From Holophagales bacterium (GTDB taxonomy: Bacteria; Acidobacteriota; Thermoanaerobaculia; Multivoradales; JAGPDF01), in NCBI GenBank assembly GCA_016699405.1, contig CP064972.1, positions 930,001 through 994,000 of the forward strand: a stretch of 64,000 nt of DNA. The letters are read 5' to 3'. Position 1 is the first letter of the stretch. The number at the start of each line of letters is the position of its first letter. This document shows, in pieces, positions 33,902 through 42,830 of this stretch. The notes under the pieces are model-generated. The model searched no databases and was not told where the DNA came from. It saw only the letters and a program-made list of their open reading frames with translations. Both the position numbers and the translations under genes were made by a program.

Positions 33902-35404
33902 ATGGCCCACAAGATGCTCGTCGAGTCGGACCCGTACCAGACCCGCATCGCGGTGCTGGAGGACGACCGGCTGACCGAGATCTTCGTCGAGCGGCACCTG
34001 CAGCGCGGGGTCGTCGGCAACGTCTACAAGGGGCGAGTCTCGCGGGTCCTGCCGGGGATGCAGGCGGCGTTCGTCGACATCGGTCTCGAACGTGACGCCT
34101 TCCTCTACGTCTCCGACGTCATCGATCACCTCGAGGTGTTCGAGGAGCTCGAGGACGGGGCGAGCGAGGACGTCCAGGCCTCCGCCGGCAACGGGGCGCC
34201 GCACACCATCGACGAGCTGCTCAAGGCAGGCCAGGAGATCATCGTTCAGGCCACCAAGGATCCGCTGCCGAACAAGGGCGCGCGGGTCTCGACGCAGATC
34301 ACCCTGCCGGGTCGCTACCTCGTGATGCTGCCCACCGTCCGCCACCTCGGCGTCTCGCGGCGCATCGAGGAAGAGGCCGAACGCACCCGCCTGCGCGAGC
34401 TGATCGACGAGCTCGCCGCCAAGAGCGGCGCCGGTTGGATCGTTCGCACCGCCGGGGAGGGGAAGGGGAGCGAGGAGTTCGAGGCCGACCGGGTCTACCT
34501 CTCCGGTCTGTGGAAGCGTATCCGCGAGCGGGCCGAACGCTCCGGCGCGCCGACGCTTCTGCACCAGGATCTCGACCTGGCGCTGCGGGTCGTCCGCGAC
34601 CTGGTCTCCGCCAACTACTCGGTGATCTGGGTCGATGGCGAGGACACCTACGAGCGGATCGTCGACTTCCTCGACCAGGTCCAGCCGGCGCTCGTCGGGC
34701 GGGTCAAGCTCGACCGCCAGGCGGTCGGGCTCTTCGAGCGCTTCGGCATCGAGAGCGAGATCGAGGCGGCGCTCAAGAGCAAGGTCTGGCTGAAATCCGG
34801 CGGCTATCTGGTGATCAACCCGACCGAGGCGCTGGTGGCGATCGACGTCAACACCGGGCGGTTCGTCGGGCGCCACAACCTCGAGGACACGGCGTTGCGC
34901 ACCAACCTCGAGGCGGTCGAAGAGGTGGTGCGGCAGATCCGCCTGCGCGACCTCGGCGGGATCATCGTCCTCGACCTGATCGACATGACCGAGAAGGAGC
35001 ACCGCGAGCAGGTGTTCGAGGCGCTCGAGCGCGAGTTGCGCAAGGACCGCGCCAAGTACAAGGTGCTGTCGATTTCCGAGTTCGGACTGGTCGAGATCAC
35101 CCGCAAGCGGAGTCGCACCAACCTCGAGAGGCTGCTCACCCAGCCCTGCCCGTATTGCGGCGGCGGCGGCCGGGTCAAGTCGGTGACCACGCTCTGTCTC
35201 GCGCTGCGGCGCGAGGCGCTGAAGCTGCGGGGAACGCTCACCTCGCGCGAGCTGCTGCTGCGCGTTCACCCCGAGGTGGCGCGGGCGCTGCAAAAGGAAG
35301 AGCACGCGGTGGTCGAAGAGCTCGAACGCGCCCTCGCCGTGGCGATCCTGCTCCAGGGCGACCCGAAGCTGCATCACGAGAGCTTCGACATCCTCGAGGT
35401 TTGA
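33902..35404 (+). CDS. rng: Ribonuclease E/G family endoribonuclease (RNase G type)
   Basis: 500 residues from ATG at 33902. Order: S1-like domain (VVGNVYKGRVSRVLPGMQAA), 5'-sensor region, DNase I-like catalytic domain with the two catalytic Asp in VAIDVNTGRFVG and IIVLDLIDM, and the zinc-link CPYCGGGGRV (the CPxC motif that joins dimers). It lacks the long disordered tail of RNase E, so RNase G is the better name. The typical rodA-rng synteny supports the call. An insert of about 15 residues near VFEELEDGASEDVQA lies within the S1 region. Roles: rRNA 5'-end maturation and mRNA decay. Confidence 0.94.
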   Translation: MAHKMLVESDPYQTRIAVLEDDRLTEIFVERHLQRGVVGNVYKGRVSRVLPGMQAAFVDIGLERDAFLYVSDVIDHLEVFEELEDGASEDVQASAGNGAPHTIDELLKAGQEIIVQATKDPLPNKGARVSTQITLPGRYLVMLPTVRHLGVSRRIEEEAERTRLRELIDELAAKSGAGWIVRTAGEGKGSEEFEADRVYLSGLWKRIRERAERSGAPTLLHQDLDLALRVVRDLVSANYSVIWVDGEDTYERIVDFLDQVQPALVGRVKLDRQAVGLFERFGIESEIEAALKSKVWLKSGGYLVINPTEALVAIDVNTGRFVGRHNLEDTALRTNLEAVEEVVRQIRLRDLGGIIVLDLIDMTEKEHREQVFEALERELRKDRAKYKVLSISEFGLVEITRKRSRTNLERLLTQPCPYCGGGGRVKSVTTLCLALRREALKLRGTLTSRELLLRVHPEVARALQKEEHAVVEELERALAVAILLQGDPKLHHESFDILEV

Positions 35405-35408
35405 GCGC

Positions 35409-37631
35409 TTGGGCGGCGAGGTTAGCCCGCGCGTCGACCCGGCAGGCGCGGCCCCGGCATTTCGTTCCTTCGCCACCGCCGACTGGCGAGGCGAAGCGAC
35501 GACGCGACTCGATGCGGCGAGCCTTGCCGGCGAAGCCTGCCGGCTCGCCGATCCGGCGTGCGCCACCCGCACCCTGCACTGGGGTCGCAACTACCTCTAC
35601 GTCACGACGCTGGAGCTCCCGGAGGGCGCGGTCGAGGTCGTCGTCAAGCAGTTCCGCCATGACGGGAGGCGTGCCCAGCTCGACCGGCGGCTGAAAGGCA
35701 GCAAGGCGGAGCGCAGCTTCCGGGCCGCGGTGGCGCTCGCTGCGGCCGGCATCCCGACGCCCGAGCCGCTGCTGCTCGTCGAGTCCACCCGGCCGAACGG
35801 TCCGTCGTTCTTCGTCTGCCGCCTCGCGAGCGGCGGGCTCGAAGCGCGCTACTACTTCCGCGCGCTGCTCGCCGGCCGCGAGGCCGAGGAATATCCCGCG
35901 GTCGCACCCGAAGCGCTGGTCGACGCCATCGCGCACCTGTTGCGCCGGCTCCACGCCGTTCCCTGCTGGCACCGCGACGTCTCGATCGGCAACTTGCTCA
36001 TCACCCCGGGGGCGTCGCCGTCCGAGGCGCCGCACCTCGTGCTGCTCGACCTCAACCGCTGTCGGCTCAGTCGGCCGCTTTCGACGAGCGAGCGCACCCG
36101 CGACCTCTGCCGGCTTCCGCTGCTCCGTCCGGATCTCCAGGCGCGCCTGCTGCAGGCCTATTGGCAGGGCGACCTGACGGCAGCACGTCGAGCGCTCTAC
36201 CGGCTCGATCAGCGCCTCTTTCTGGCCCGCCATCGGATCAAGCCGGCGTTGCGGGCGCTCGGCTCGCGCCTGCGTGGGCTGCTCGCCGGCCGGACCGTCC
36301 ACCCCCACATCCCACTGCCGCCCGTGGGAGCACGGGTCCAGGACCGGGCCGTGTGGGATCCCCTCTCCGATCAACCGCACCTGCATGCGGGGCGCTCCGG
36401 CCGGGCCCTGGTGCGGCTGCAGGCCGCGCCGACCCACCTGCGCGCGCTCGCTGCGGCGACGGTCGGGCTGGTCCGGGCGAGAGGGCGGTATCGCGAGCTG
36501 CTCGACGGCGCCTTCCGGCAGCCCGGGTCGATCGACGGGCTCGGCGTCGCGCTGCGGCCCTGGCCGCAAGATCCGCCGGCGCTGCTCACCGCCGTCGACG
36601 AGCTCGGCGTCCGGCGGTTCCTCCTCCGTCTCCATCCCTGGGCCGAGCGGCACGACGACGAGGAGGCGCTCGCCCGAGAGCTCGCGGCACGCGGTTGCGA
36701 GCTGGCGTTCGCGCTCCCGCAGACGCGCGAGCTGGTGCGCGACCGCCCCCGCTGGCGCGCCGCGGTCGCCGAGCTCGCGGAACGCTTCTCGCCCTTCGGC
36801 CGTCACTTCCAGGTCGGGCAGGCGATCAACCGCAGCAAGTGGGGCGTCTGGACGCCGGCAGAGTACCTCGGCCTCGCCGCCGACGCGGCGGAGATCCTCC
36901 GGCAACACCCCGGCGTCGAGATCCTGGGCCCGGCGGTGATCGACTTCGAGCCGCATGCGCTCGCCGCCGTGCTCGGGCTCGGTGGCCCGGAGCTGCGCTT
37001 CGACGCGGTCTCGGCGCTCCTCTACGTCGACCGCCGCGGTGCGCCGGAGAACCACCAGCTCGGCTTCGACACGCTCGGCAAACTGGCGCTCTTTCGTGCC
37101 CTCGCCGCGACCTCGCGGCGCGGGGCCGATCGCCTCTGGGTCACCGAGGTGAACTGGCCGTTGCGCGAAGGACCACACTCGCCGGCTGGAAGGAAAGTCG
37201 CCGTCGACGAAGCGACGCAGGCCGACTATCTCGCGCGCTACGCGCTCCTCGCCCTGGGCAGCGGCCTGGCCGAGCGCGTCTACTGGTGGCAGCTCGTCGC
37301 CAAAGGCTATGGTCTCATCGACCCGCAGCCCGACGGCACCCTGCGTCGCCGGCCGGCGTTCGCCGCCCTTCGCGGGCTGCGGGCTCACCTCGCCGACGCC
37401 ACGGTGGTAGGCCGACGCCCCGCGCCGCCGGGAACCTGGTGGCTCGAGGTGCGGACGCGCGCCGGGGAGGCGCGCCTGCTGGGCTGGAGCACGGTCGGTC
37501 GGCTCGCCGCCGTGCCGCCGGCCGGGCTCGGCACGATCCGTGAGATCGCCGCGCTCGGTGGGGGGGCGCCGGCACCGGAGGCGGCGGCGCCGATTCTCGA
37601 CGCGACGGTGCGCCTCTTCGCGGTCGACTGA
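35409..37631 (+). CDS. Kinase-like domain fused to a glycosidase-like TIM-barrel domain
   Basis: 740 residues from TTG at 35409, four bases after the rng stop, with GAGG about 10 nt upstream. Residues about 55-290 are a protein/lipid-sugar-kinase-like fold of the LPS-kinase type: VVVKQFRH (Lys80), WHRDVSIGNLLI (catalytic loop, His188-Arg-Asp190, Asn195) and LLDLNR (metal Asp214). Residues about 380-650 resemble an Asl1/GH-A type barrel: VGQAINRSKWGVWTP, DFEPHAL and VTEVNWP (Glu580, nucleophile position), then ERVYWWQLVAKGYGL. The usual acid/base Asn-Glu pair is not seen at the expected place. No signal peptide, so both parts should be cytoplasmic. The kinase part may phosphorylate a lipid or glycan. 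Both activities are unproven. Confidence 0.7.
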   Translation: MGGEVSPRVDPAGAAPAFRSFATADWRGEATTRLDAASLAGEACRLADPACATRTLHWGRNYLYVTTLELPEGAVEVVVKQFRHDGRRAQLDRRLKGSKAERSFRAAVALAAAGIPTPEPLLLVESTRPNGPSFFVCRLASGGLEARYYFRALLAGREAEEYPAVAPEALVDAIAHLLRRLHAVPCWHRDVSIGNLLITPGASPSEAPHLVLLDLNRCRLSRPLSTSERTRDLCRLPLLRPDLQARLLQAYWQGDLTAARRALYRLDQRLFLARHRIKPALRALGSRLRGLLAGRTVHPHIPLPPVGARVQDRAVWDPLSDQPHLHAGRSGRALVRLQAAPTHLRALAAATVGLVRARGRYRELLDGAFRQPGSIDGLGVALRPWPQDPPALLTAVDELGVRRFLLRLHPWAERHDDEEALARELAARGCELAFALPQTRELVRDRPRWRAAVAELAERFSPFGRHFQVGQAINRSKWGVWTPAEYLGLAADAAEILRQHPGVEILGPAVIDFEPHALAAVLGLGGPELRFDAVSALLYVDRRGAPENHQLGFDTLGKLALFRALAATSRRGADRLWVTEVNWPLREGPHSPAGRKVAVDEATQADYLARYALLALGSGLAERVYWWQLVAKGYGLIDPQPDGTLRRRPAFAALRGLRAHLADATVVGRRPAPPGTWWLEVRTRAGEARLLGWSTVGRLAAVPPAGLGTIREIAALGGGAPAPEAAAPILDATVRLFAVD

Positions 37632-37658
37632 CGGGCGCGCTGCGCGGGGAGGCGGCAC

Positions 37659-37683
37659 GGGTTTCGCATCGGATGCGAAGCCC
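37659..37683 (+). promoter_or_regulatory. 11-bp hairpin just before the DegP-like gene
   Basis: GGGTTTCGCAT pairs with ATGCGAAGCCC around a CGG loop, with one G-T pair. It ends right before CGAAAGGAGTG, the SD of the protease gene. It has no T-tract. It could be an attenuator, mRNA stabiliser or thermosensor-like leader. Confidence 0.4.
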
Positions 37684-37704
37684 GAAAGGAGTGAGAACCC
37701 GCCC

Positions 37705-39015
37705 ATGCTCCGAACCCCCCGGTCGCGATCGCTACTCGTCCTCTTCCTCGTGTCGCTTCCCGCCCTTGCCGCTTCGGCGCCCCCGCCGCCCGGCGACCCG
37801 CGGCGCACGCCGGTGGTCGAAGTCGTCGATCGTGTCTCGCCGGCTGTGGTCAACATCGCCGCCGAGTCGATCGTCCGCGAGGTCGATCCGTTCTTCGGTC
37901 GCTTCTTCGGCGGCACCTCGCGCCGCGCCCAGTCGCTCGGCTCGGGTCTCATCGTCGACGCCAAAGGGCTCGTGGTCACCAATGCCCATGTCATCGAGGG
38001 GGCCTCGCGGATCGTCGTGACGACGCTCGACGGGCGCGAGCTCGAGGCCGATGTTCTCGGCTCGGACCGGGGTGCCGATCTGGCGCTGCTCAAGGTGCCA
38101 GGCAACGGGCTGCCGGCGACGCCGCTCGGTCGCAGCGGCGACCTGTTGATCGGCGAGACGGTGGTGGCGATCGGCAACCCGTTCGGTCTCTCGCACACCG
38201 TGACCACCGGCGTGCTCTCGGCACGGGGGCGTTCGGTGCCCGCCGAGAGCGGCGAGCTCGTCTACACCGACTTCCTGCAGACCGATGCCTCGATCAACCC
38301 CGGCAACTCCGGCGGGCCCCTGGTCAATCTGGCGGGCGACGTCGTCGGGATCAACACGGCGATCGTCCAGGGGGCCAACAGCATCGGGTTCGCGATTCCG
38401 GCCGATCGAGCGCGCCGCGTGGTCGAGGACCTGCTGCGCTTCGGCGAGCTGCAGCCGCTCTGGACCGGAATGCGGCTGCTGACGGTCGATCCGGAGCTGG
38501 CGCGTCGCGAGGGCTTCGCCGCCACCCGCGGCGCCTACGTCGACAAGGTCTTCGCCGGCTCGCCGGCGCTCGAGGCGGGGCTCTCCGAAGGCGACATCGT
38601 CGTCGCGGCGGCAGGCAAGCCGGTCGTCCTGCGCGAGGACGTCGCCACCGCCTTCACCACGGCCGGGCCGGATGTGCCGCTCGATCTCGAAGTGCGACGG
38701 GGCGAAAGCACCTTGCACAAGCGGCTCGCCGCCGCCCGTCCGGCGAGGCAGCTCGGACGGAGACTGCTCGTCGAGCTCGTGGGGCTCGAGGTCGAGACGC
38801 GGGCGAAGGCCCTCGTCGTCTCCGCCGTCTCGCCGCGCTCCGCCGCGGCGCGCCGCGGGCTCGAGGTCGGCGACCAGATCCTCTCGGCCAACGGGCAGCG
38901 GCTCGAGGACCCCGAGTCGCTCGACCGCGAGGTCCTCCGCGCCATCGAGCGCGGTGGCCTGCTGCTGGTCGTCGGCCGCGGCCGCTACGCCTACAACCTG
39001 TCGTTCCCGATGTGA
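37705..39015 (+). CDS. DegP/DegQ-like periplasmic serine protease, two PDZ domains
   Basis: 436 residues from ATG at 37705 (AAAGGAG upstream). Signal peptide about 1-25. Trypsin-like domain with His in VVTNAHVIEGA, Asp in GADLALLK and Ser in DASINPGNSGGPL. Two PDZ domains follow: the first with DKVFAGSPALEAGLSEGDIV, the second with SPRSAAARRGLEVGDQI. A short LA-loop-like segment sits after VDPFFGRFFGG. HtrA proteases refold or degrade damaged envelope proteins. The gene is 73 nt past the kinase-glycosidase gene and may be co-transcribed with it. Confidence 0.93.
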   Translation: MLRTPRSRSLLVLFLVSLPALAASAPPPPGDPRRTPVVEVVDRVSPAVVNIAAESIVREVDPFFGRFFGGTSRRAQSLGSGLIVDAKGLVVTNAHVIEGASRIVVTTLDGRELEADVLGSDRGADLALLKVPGNGLPATPLGRSGDLLIGETVVAIGNPFGLSHTVTTGVLSARGRSVPAESGELVYTDFLQTDASINPGNSGGPLVNLAGDVVGINTAIVQGANSIGFAIPADRARRVVEDLLRFGELQPLWTGMRLLTVDPELARREGFAATRGAYVDKVFAGSPALEAGLSEGDIVVAAAGKPVVLREDVATAFTTAGPDVPLDLEVRRGESTLHKRLAAARPARQLGRRLLVELVGLEVETRAKALVVSAVSPRSAAARRGLEVGDQILSANGQRLEDPESLDREVLRAIERGGLLLVVGRGRYAYNLSFPM

Positions 39016-39037
39016 CGGGCGCGGAGCGGCCGGCGGC

Positions 39038-39346
39038 TCAGTCGAGATCGAACGGCCGCGCCGGTGGGCCGGATTCGGGCTCTTCTTCGGCGCGCTTCAT
39101 CGCCTCGCGGAACTTCTCCTCGAGCAGGCGGTCGCGATCGGCGAGCGCGGCCTTCTCGCGTTCGAAGAGCTGCTCGGCGCGCTCCTTCTGCTCGCCGAGA
39201 CCGGCGAGCAGCGAATCGAAGTCCTTGCCGCCGGCAAGCGGCTCACGCGCCTTCTTGTGCGAGAGGACCTCGCCGGTCGCCGCGTCGACCACCAGATCGC
39301 AGGCGCATTCGGGGCAACGCACGTGGAGTCGTCCGGGGGCGCTCAT
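39038..39346 (-). CDS. Small zinc-ribbon protein with C-terminal coiled coil
   Basis: 102 residues from ATG at 39346. The N-terminus has RCPECACDLVVDAATGEVLSH, a single CPxC knuckle with one more Cys, followed by a charged helix (about 45-95: QKERAEQLFEREKAALADRD) that should form a coiled coil. I recognise no named family. A single CxxC needs dimerisation or other ligands to bind zinc. It is convergent with the protease gene and divergent from the ABC export pair. Function unknown. Confidence 0.7.
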   Translation of the reverse strand: MSAPGRLHVRCPECACDLVVDAATGEVLSHKKAREPLAGGKDFDSLLAGLGEQKERAEQLFEREKAALADRDRLLEEKFREAMKRAEEEPESGPPARPFDLD

Positions 39347-39353
39347 GGAGCGG

Positions 39354-39359
39354 ATGATA
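39354..39359 (-). promoter_or_regulatory. -10 hexamer TATCAT of the small zinc-ribbon gene
   Basis: TATCAT lies 7 nt before the ATG at 39346 on the minus strand, with no SD; predicted leaderless. Confidence 0.35.
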
Positions 39360-39404
39360 GTGCAGCGCGGCGACCGACCCCCGAGCTCGACCGGAGGCAC
39401 GGGT

Positions 39405-39410
39405 TAGAAT
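39405..39410 (+). promoter_or_regulatory. -10 hexamer TAGAAT of the ABC export genes
   Basis: TAGAAT overlaps the in-frame ATG at 39409, so the ATG at 39430 (19 nt downstream) is the more likely translation start. Confidence 0.4.
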
Positions 39411-39429
39411 GCCCCGGACTCTTTCGCCG

Positions 39430-40227
39430 ATGCTGAGCGCCGCCCGCACGCTTTTCGAGCACCGCGCCCTTCTGCTGACGCTGACGGCGCGCGAGATCAA
39501 GGCGCGCTATCGCGGCTCGGCGCTCGGATTCCTCTGGTCACTCGTCAACCCGCTGCTGCTTCTGGCGGTCTACTCGTTCGTCTTCAGTGTCGTCCTGCAG
39601 CAGCGGGCGGCGGTCGAGCCGTATGCGCTCTTCCTGCTCTGCGGTCTCTTCCCCTGGATCTGGTTTGCCACCTCGCTGACCGAAGGGACGGTCTCGCTGC
39701 TCGCCAACGCCGGGCTCATCCGGCGAGCCGTCTTCCCCATCGAGCTTCTGCCGGCCGTCGCGGTGGCGGCGAATTTCGTCCACTTCCTCTTCGCGCTGCC
39801 GGTGTTGGTGGCCGGGCTCGCGGTCGGTCGGGTGCTCGGCTATCCGGTGGGGGGGTGGAGCTCCCTGGCGCTGCCGGCGATCGCCCTGCTGCAGCTCGTG
39901 CTGACCTGCGGGCTCGCGCTCGGCCTCGCGGCGCTGCACGTCCACTTCAAGGACGTCAAGGACATCCTGGCCAATCTGCTGACCCTGTTCTTCTTCCTCA
40001 CGCCGGTGCTCTACCCGATGGCGGCGGTGGCGCATCCGGCGCTGCGCGCGATCGTGCGTCTCTCGCCGATGGCGCCCTTCGTCCTGGCGTACCAGCAGTC
40101 GCTTTTCGCGGGACAGGTCCCGTCCGCCTCGCTCTGGCTGCAGATGGCCCTCGTCGCGCTCTGCGGGTGGCTCGTCGGTGCCGGGCTGTTTGCGCGGCTG
40201 CGCGAGACGTTGGTGGAGGCCGCATGA
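39430..40227 (+). CDS. ABC-2 type polysaccharide export permease (Wzm/TagG-like)
   Basis: About 265 residues from ATG at 39430 (39409 is an alternative that overlaps the -10). Typical N-terminus LTAREIKARYRGSALGFLWS followed by six membrane segments, and the family tail SPMAPFVLAYQQSLFAGQVP. With the ATPase next door it forms a Wzm-Wzt-type exporter that flips undecaprenyl-linked O-antigen or a teichoic-acid-like glycan. It overlaps the ATPase gene as ATGA. Confidence 0.9.
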   Translation: MLSAARTLFEHRALLLTLTAREIKARYRGSALGFLWSLVNPLLLLAVYSFVFSVVLQQRAAVEPYALFLLCGLFPWIWFATSLTEGTVSLLANAGLIRRAVFPIELLPAVAVAANFVHFLFALPVLVAGLAVGRVLGYPVGGWSSLALPAIALLQLVLTCGLALGLAALHVHFKDVKDILANLLTLFFFLTPVLYPMAAVAHPALRAIVRLSPMAPFVLAYQQSLFAGQVPSASLWLQMALVALCGWLVGAGLFARLRETLVEAA

Positions 40228-41531
40228 GCACCCCGGCGGTCGTCGTCGAGGGGATGAGCAAGCTCTACCGGCGCGTCGGACCGGGGCATCGTCTGCGCAC
40301 GCTCAAGAGCGCCCTGCTCGACCGCTCGCTGGTCGGCAACCTGCCGCCCGGCGAGGCGATTCCGGCGCTCACCGACCTGAACTTCACGGTCGAGAAGGGA
40401 GAGGCCTTCGGCGTCGTCGGCTCGAACGGCTCGGGCAAGTCGACGCTGCTCAAGCTCCTGGCCGGCATCCTCCGGCCGACGACCGGGCGGCTGGTCGTCG
40501 ACGGCCGCGTCGCCGCGCTCATCGAGCTCGGCGCCGGGTTCCATCCGGAGATCTCCGGGCGCGAGAACGTCTTCATCAACGGCGCCGTGCTCGGGTTGCC
40601 GAAGCGCGAGATCGAGCGCCGCTACGAGAGCATCGTCGAGTTCTCGGGCCTCGCCGACTTCATGGAGGAGCCGGTCAAGAACTACTCCTCGGGGATGTAC
40701 GTGCGGCTCGGTTTCGCCGTGGCGATTCACACCGACCCCGACGTGCTGCTGGTCGACGAGGTCCTGGCGGTCGGCGACGAGGCGTTCGCCCATCGCTGCC
40801 TGCGGCGCATCGACGAGCTGCTCGCCGAGGGGCGCACGGTGCTCTTCGTGAGCCATTCGCTCGGCCTGGTGGAAGACCTGTGCGACCGCGTGTTGTGGAT
40901 CGAGCGCGGTCACCAGCGGGCGCTCGGCCCGCCGCGCTTCGTCGTCGACGCCTACCGTCAGGCGGTGGCCGAGGAGGAGAGCCGCGGGCATCGCGAAGCC
41001 AAGGAGAAGCGGGAGTCGGAAGAGCGCGGCGAGACAGAGCCGGCCACCGCGGAGCTCGCCGTCGAGCCGGCGGGCGAGGTTCTGCGCTGGGGATCGGGAG
41101 CGGCGCAGATCGAGTCGGTGCGCCTGCTCGGCGGCGACGGCGGCGAGCGCTACCACTTCGCCACCGGCGAGGACCTCGTCGTCGAGATCTCGGCGGTGGC
41201 GCGCGAGGCGCTCGACGACTTCGTCTTCGGCGTCGCCCTGTCCACGCCGCGCGGCGTCGAATGCTGGGGGACGAACACCGACCTCGAGGGGTTCGCCGCC
41301 GAGCGTTTTGCCGGCCCCGCCACGGTCCGCCTGGTTTGTCCGGGGTTGCGCCTCGCCCCCGGGGAGTACCTGCTCGACGTGGCGGTGCACGCGCGCAACG
41401 GAGCGCCGTACGACTATCGCCGCAAGCTCCTCTCCTTCTCCGTCACCGCCCCTCACGGCGGCATCGGGGTCTACTTTCCCGAGCACGCCTGGGAGTTCGC
41501 CGGCGGCGTCGCGTGGCAGCAGCGCGGCTGA
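40224..41531 (+). CDS. Polysaccharide export ATPase with C-terminal Wzt-type domain
   Basis: 435 residues from ATG at 40224, GGAGG upstream, ATGA overlap with the permease. ATPase motifs: Walker A GSNGSGKSTLL, signature SSGMYVRLGFA (typical of Wzt/TagH), Walker B VLLVDEVLAVGD. A charged linker lies at about 250-285. A Wzt C-terminal carbohydrate-binding-like domain covers about 290-430 (IESVRLLGGDGGE, GVALSTPRGVECWGTNT). In Wzt this domain recognises the terminal modification of the O-antigen chain, so exported glycan size or capping may be read here. Confidence 0.92.
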   Translation: MSTPAVVVEGMSKLYRRVGPGHRLRTLKSALLDRSLVGNLPPGEAIPALTDLNFTVEKGEAFGVVGSNGSGKSTLLKLLAGILRPTTGRLVVDGRVAALIELGAGFHPEISGRENVFINGAVLGLPKREIERRYESIVEFSGLADFMEEPVKNYSSGMYVRLGFAVAIHTDPDVLLVDEVLAVGDEAFAHRCLRRIDELLAEGRTVLFVSHSLGLVEDLCDRVLWIERGHQRALGPPRFVVDAYRQAVAEEESRGHREAKEKRESEERGETEPATAELAVEPAGEVLRWGSGAAQIESVRLLGGDGGERYHFATGEDLVVEISAVAREALDDFVFGVALSTPRGVECWGTNTDLEGFAAERFAGPATVRLVCPGLRLAPGEYLLDVAVHARNGAPYDYRRKLLSFSVTAPHGGIGVYFPEHAWEFAGGVAWQQRG

Positions 41532-42805
41532 CCGCGACCGTTGCTCACCCGCTGGCGGGCCTGGCGCTGGAGCTGGCGCGCGCGGGCCTCGCGGCGGTCG
41601 ACCCGCAGCGACTCGTCCGCGCCGAGCTCGAGCAGCGTCCCGTCGACGCGACGGCGTTGCTGGCGCTCGGCAAGGCGGCCGCGGCGATGGCCGCCGGCGT
41701 CGAGCCGCGCGGCCGGCCGGCCCTCCTCGTGCGACCGCGCTCGTCGCCCGCTCTCGGGGGAGCGGGATGGGAGGAGATCGAAGGCGGGCACCCCGTGCCG
41801 GACGCGACGAGTCTCGTCGCGGGACGGCGGGTGCATGCGTTCGCTTCGGCTCTCGGGCCGGGCGAGCGTCTGCTCGTGCTGCTTTCGGGGGGGGCTTCGG
41901 CCTGCCTCGAGCGTCCGGCCGCCGGCTTGTCGCTCGCCGATCTCGCGGCGACGAATCGAGCGCTCCTCGCCTCGGGGCGGGCGATCGACGAGGTCAACGC
42001 CGTCCGCAAGCACCTCTCGACGATCAAGGGGGGTGGCCTGCTGCGTGCCACCTCGGCCCGTGTCGTCGTTCTGCTGCTCTCCGATGTGCCCGGTGACGAT
42101 CCGGCGACGGTGGCTTCGGGTCCGTTCGCGGCCGATCCGACGACCTTCGCCGACGCGCTCGCCGCGGTCGACGGACTGGAGATCCCACTCGCGGTGCGAC
42201 GCCACCTCGAGGCGGGGGCGCGCGGCGAGCGACGCGAGACGCTCGGGGCGCATGCCCCGGAGCTGGTGCGCGTCGAGCACCGACTCCTCGCGGGCCGGGC
42301 GGCGGCCGCAGACGCCGCGGCGGCGGCGGCGGCAGCACAGGGCATCGCCGTCACGCGTGTGCTGCTGACCGGCGACGCCGAGACCGCGGCGGTCCATCTG
42401 GTCGAAGCCGGGCGACGACTCGCCGGCGAGCGGGTCGCTCTGGTGGCGAGCGGCGAGACGACGGTCGAGCTGGGGGAGAGCCCGGGCATCGGCGGGCGCA
42501 ACCAGCAGCTTGCGTTGGCCGCCGCGCAGGAGCTCGCCGGCGCGAGCGGCGAGCTCCTGCTCGCTCTCGCCACCGACGGCGTCGACGGAGCCAGCCCGGC
42601 GGCGGGCGCGATCGTCGACGGCACGACCTGGGCCAGGATCGTCGCCGCGGGAATCGACCCGCGAGTCGCACTGGCCGGGCGCAACGCGACGCCGGCGCTC
42701 TCCGCGGCCGACGCGCTGCTCGCCGGCGGGGCGAGCGGAACGAACGTCGCCGATCTCGTCGTCTATCTCCGCGACCGCAGGCAGGCGACCGGTGGGTTAC
42801 GATGA
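41513..42805 (+). CDS. Glycerate 2-kinase, MOFRL family
   Basis: 430 residues from GTG at 41513, which overlaps the ATPase gene by 19 nt; the next in-frame starts are far inside. Motifs: LSGGASACLERP, NAVRKHLSTIKGGGL (family active-site block), LSDVPGDDPATVASGP, and the C-terminal MOFRL region with IGGRNQQLALAAA and LATDGVDGASPAAGA. Members phosphorylate D-glycerate to 2-phosphoglycerate in serine, glyoxylate or sugar-acid breakdown. Its overlap with an export ATPase is unexpected and probably reflects compact packing, but glycerate is also a known glycan substituent. Start codon moderately sure. Confidence 0.88.
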   Translation: MAAARLTATVAHPLAGLALELARAGLAAVDPQRLVRAELEQRPVDATALLALGKAAAAMAAGVEPRGRPALLVRPRSSPALGGAGWEEIEGGHPVPDATSLVAGRRVHAFASALGPGERLLVLLSGGASACLERPAAGLSLADLAATNRALLASGRAIDEVNAVRKHLSTIKGGGLLRATSARVVVLLLSDVPGDDPATVASGPFAADPTTFADALAAVDGLEIPLAVRRHLEAGARGERRETLGAHAPELVRVEHRLLAGRAAAADAAAAAAAAQGIAVTRVLLTGDAETAAVHLVEAGRRLAGERVALVASGETTVELGESPGIGGRNQQLALAAAQELAGASGELLLALATDGVDGASPAAGAIVDGTTWARIVAAGIDPRVALAGRNATPALSAADALLAGGASGTNVADLVVYLRDRRQATGGLR

Positions 42806-42830
42806 GCCGACGGGTGGAGGAGAGTCGACG

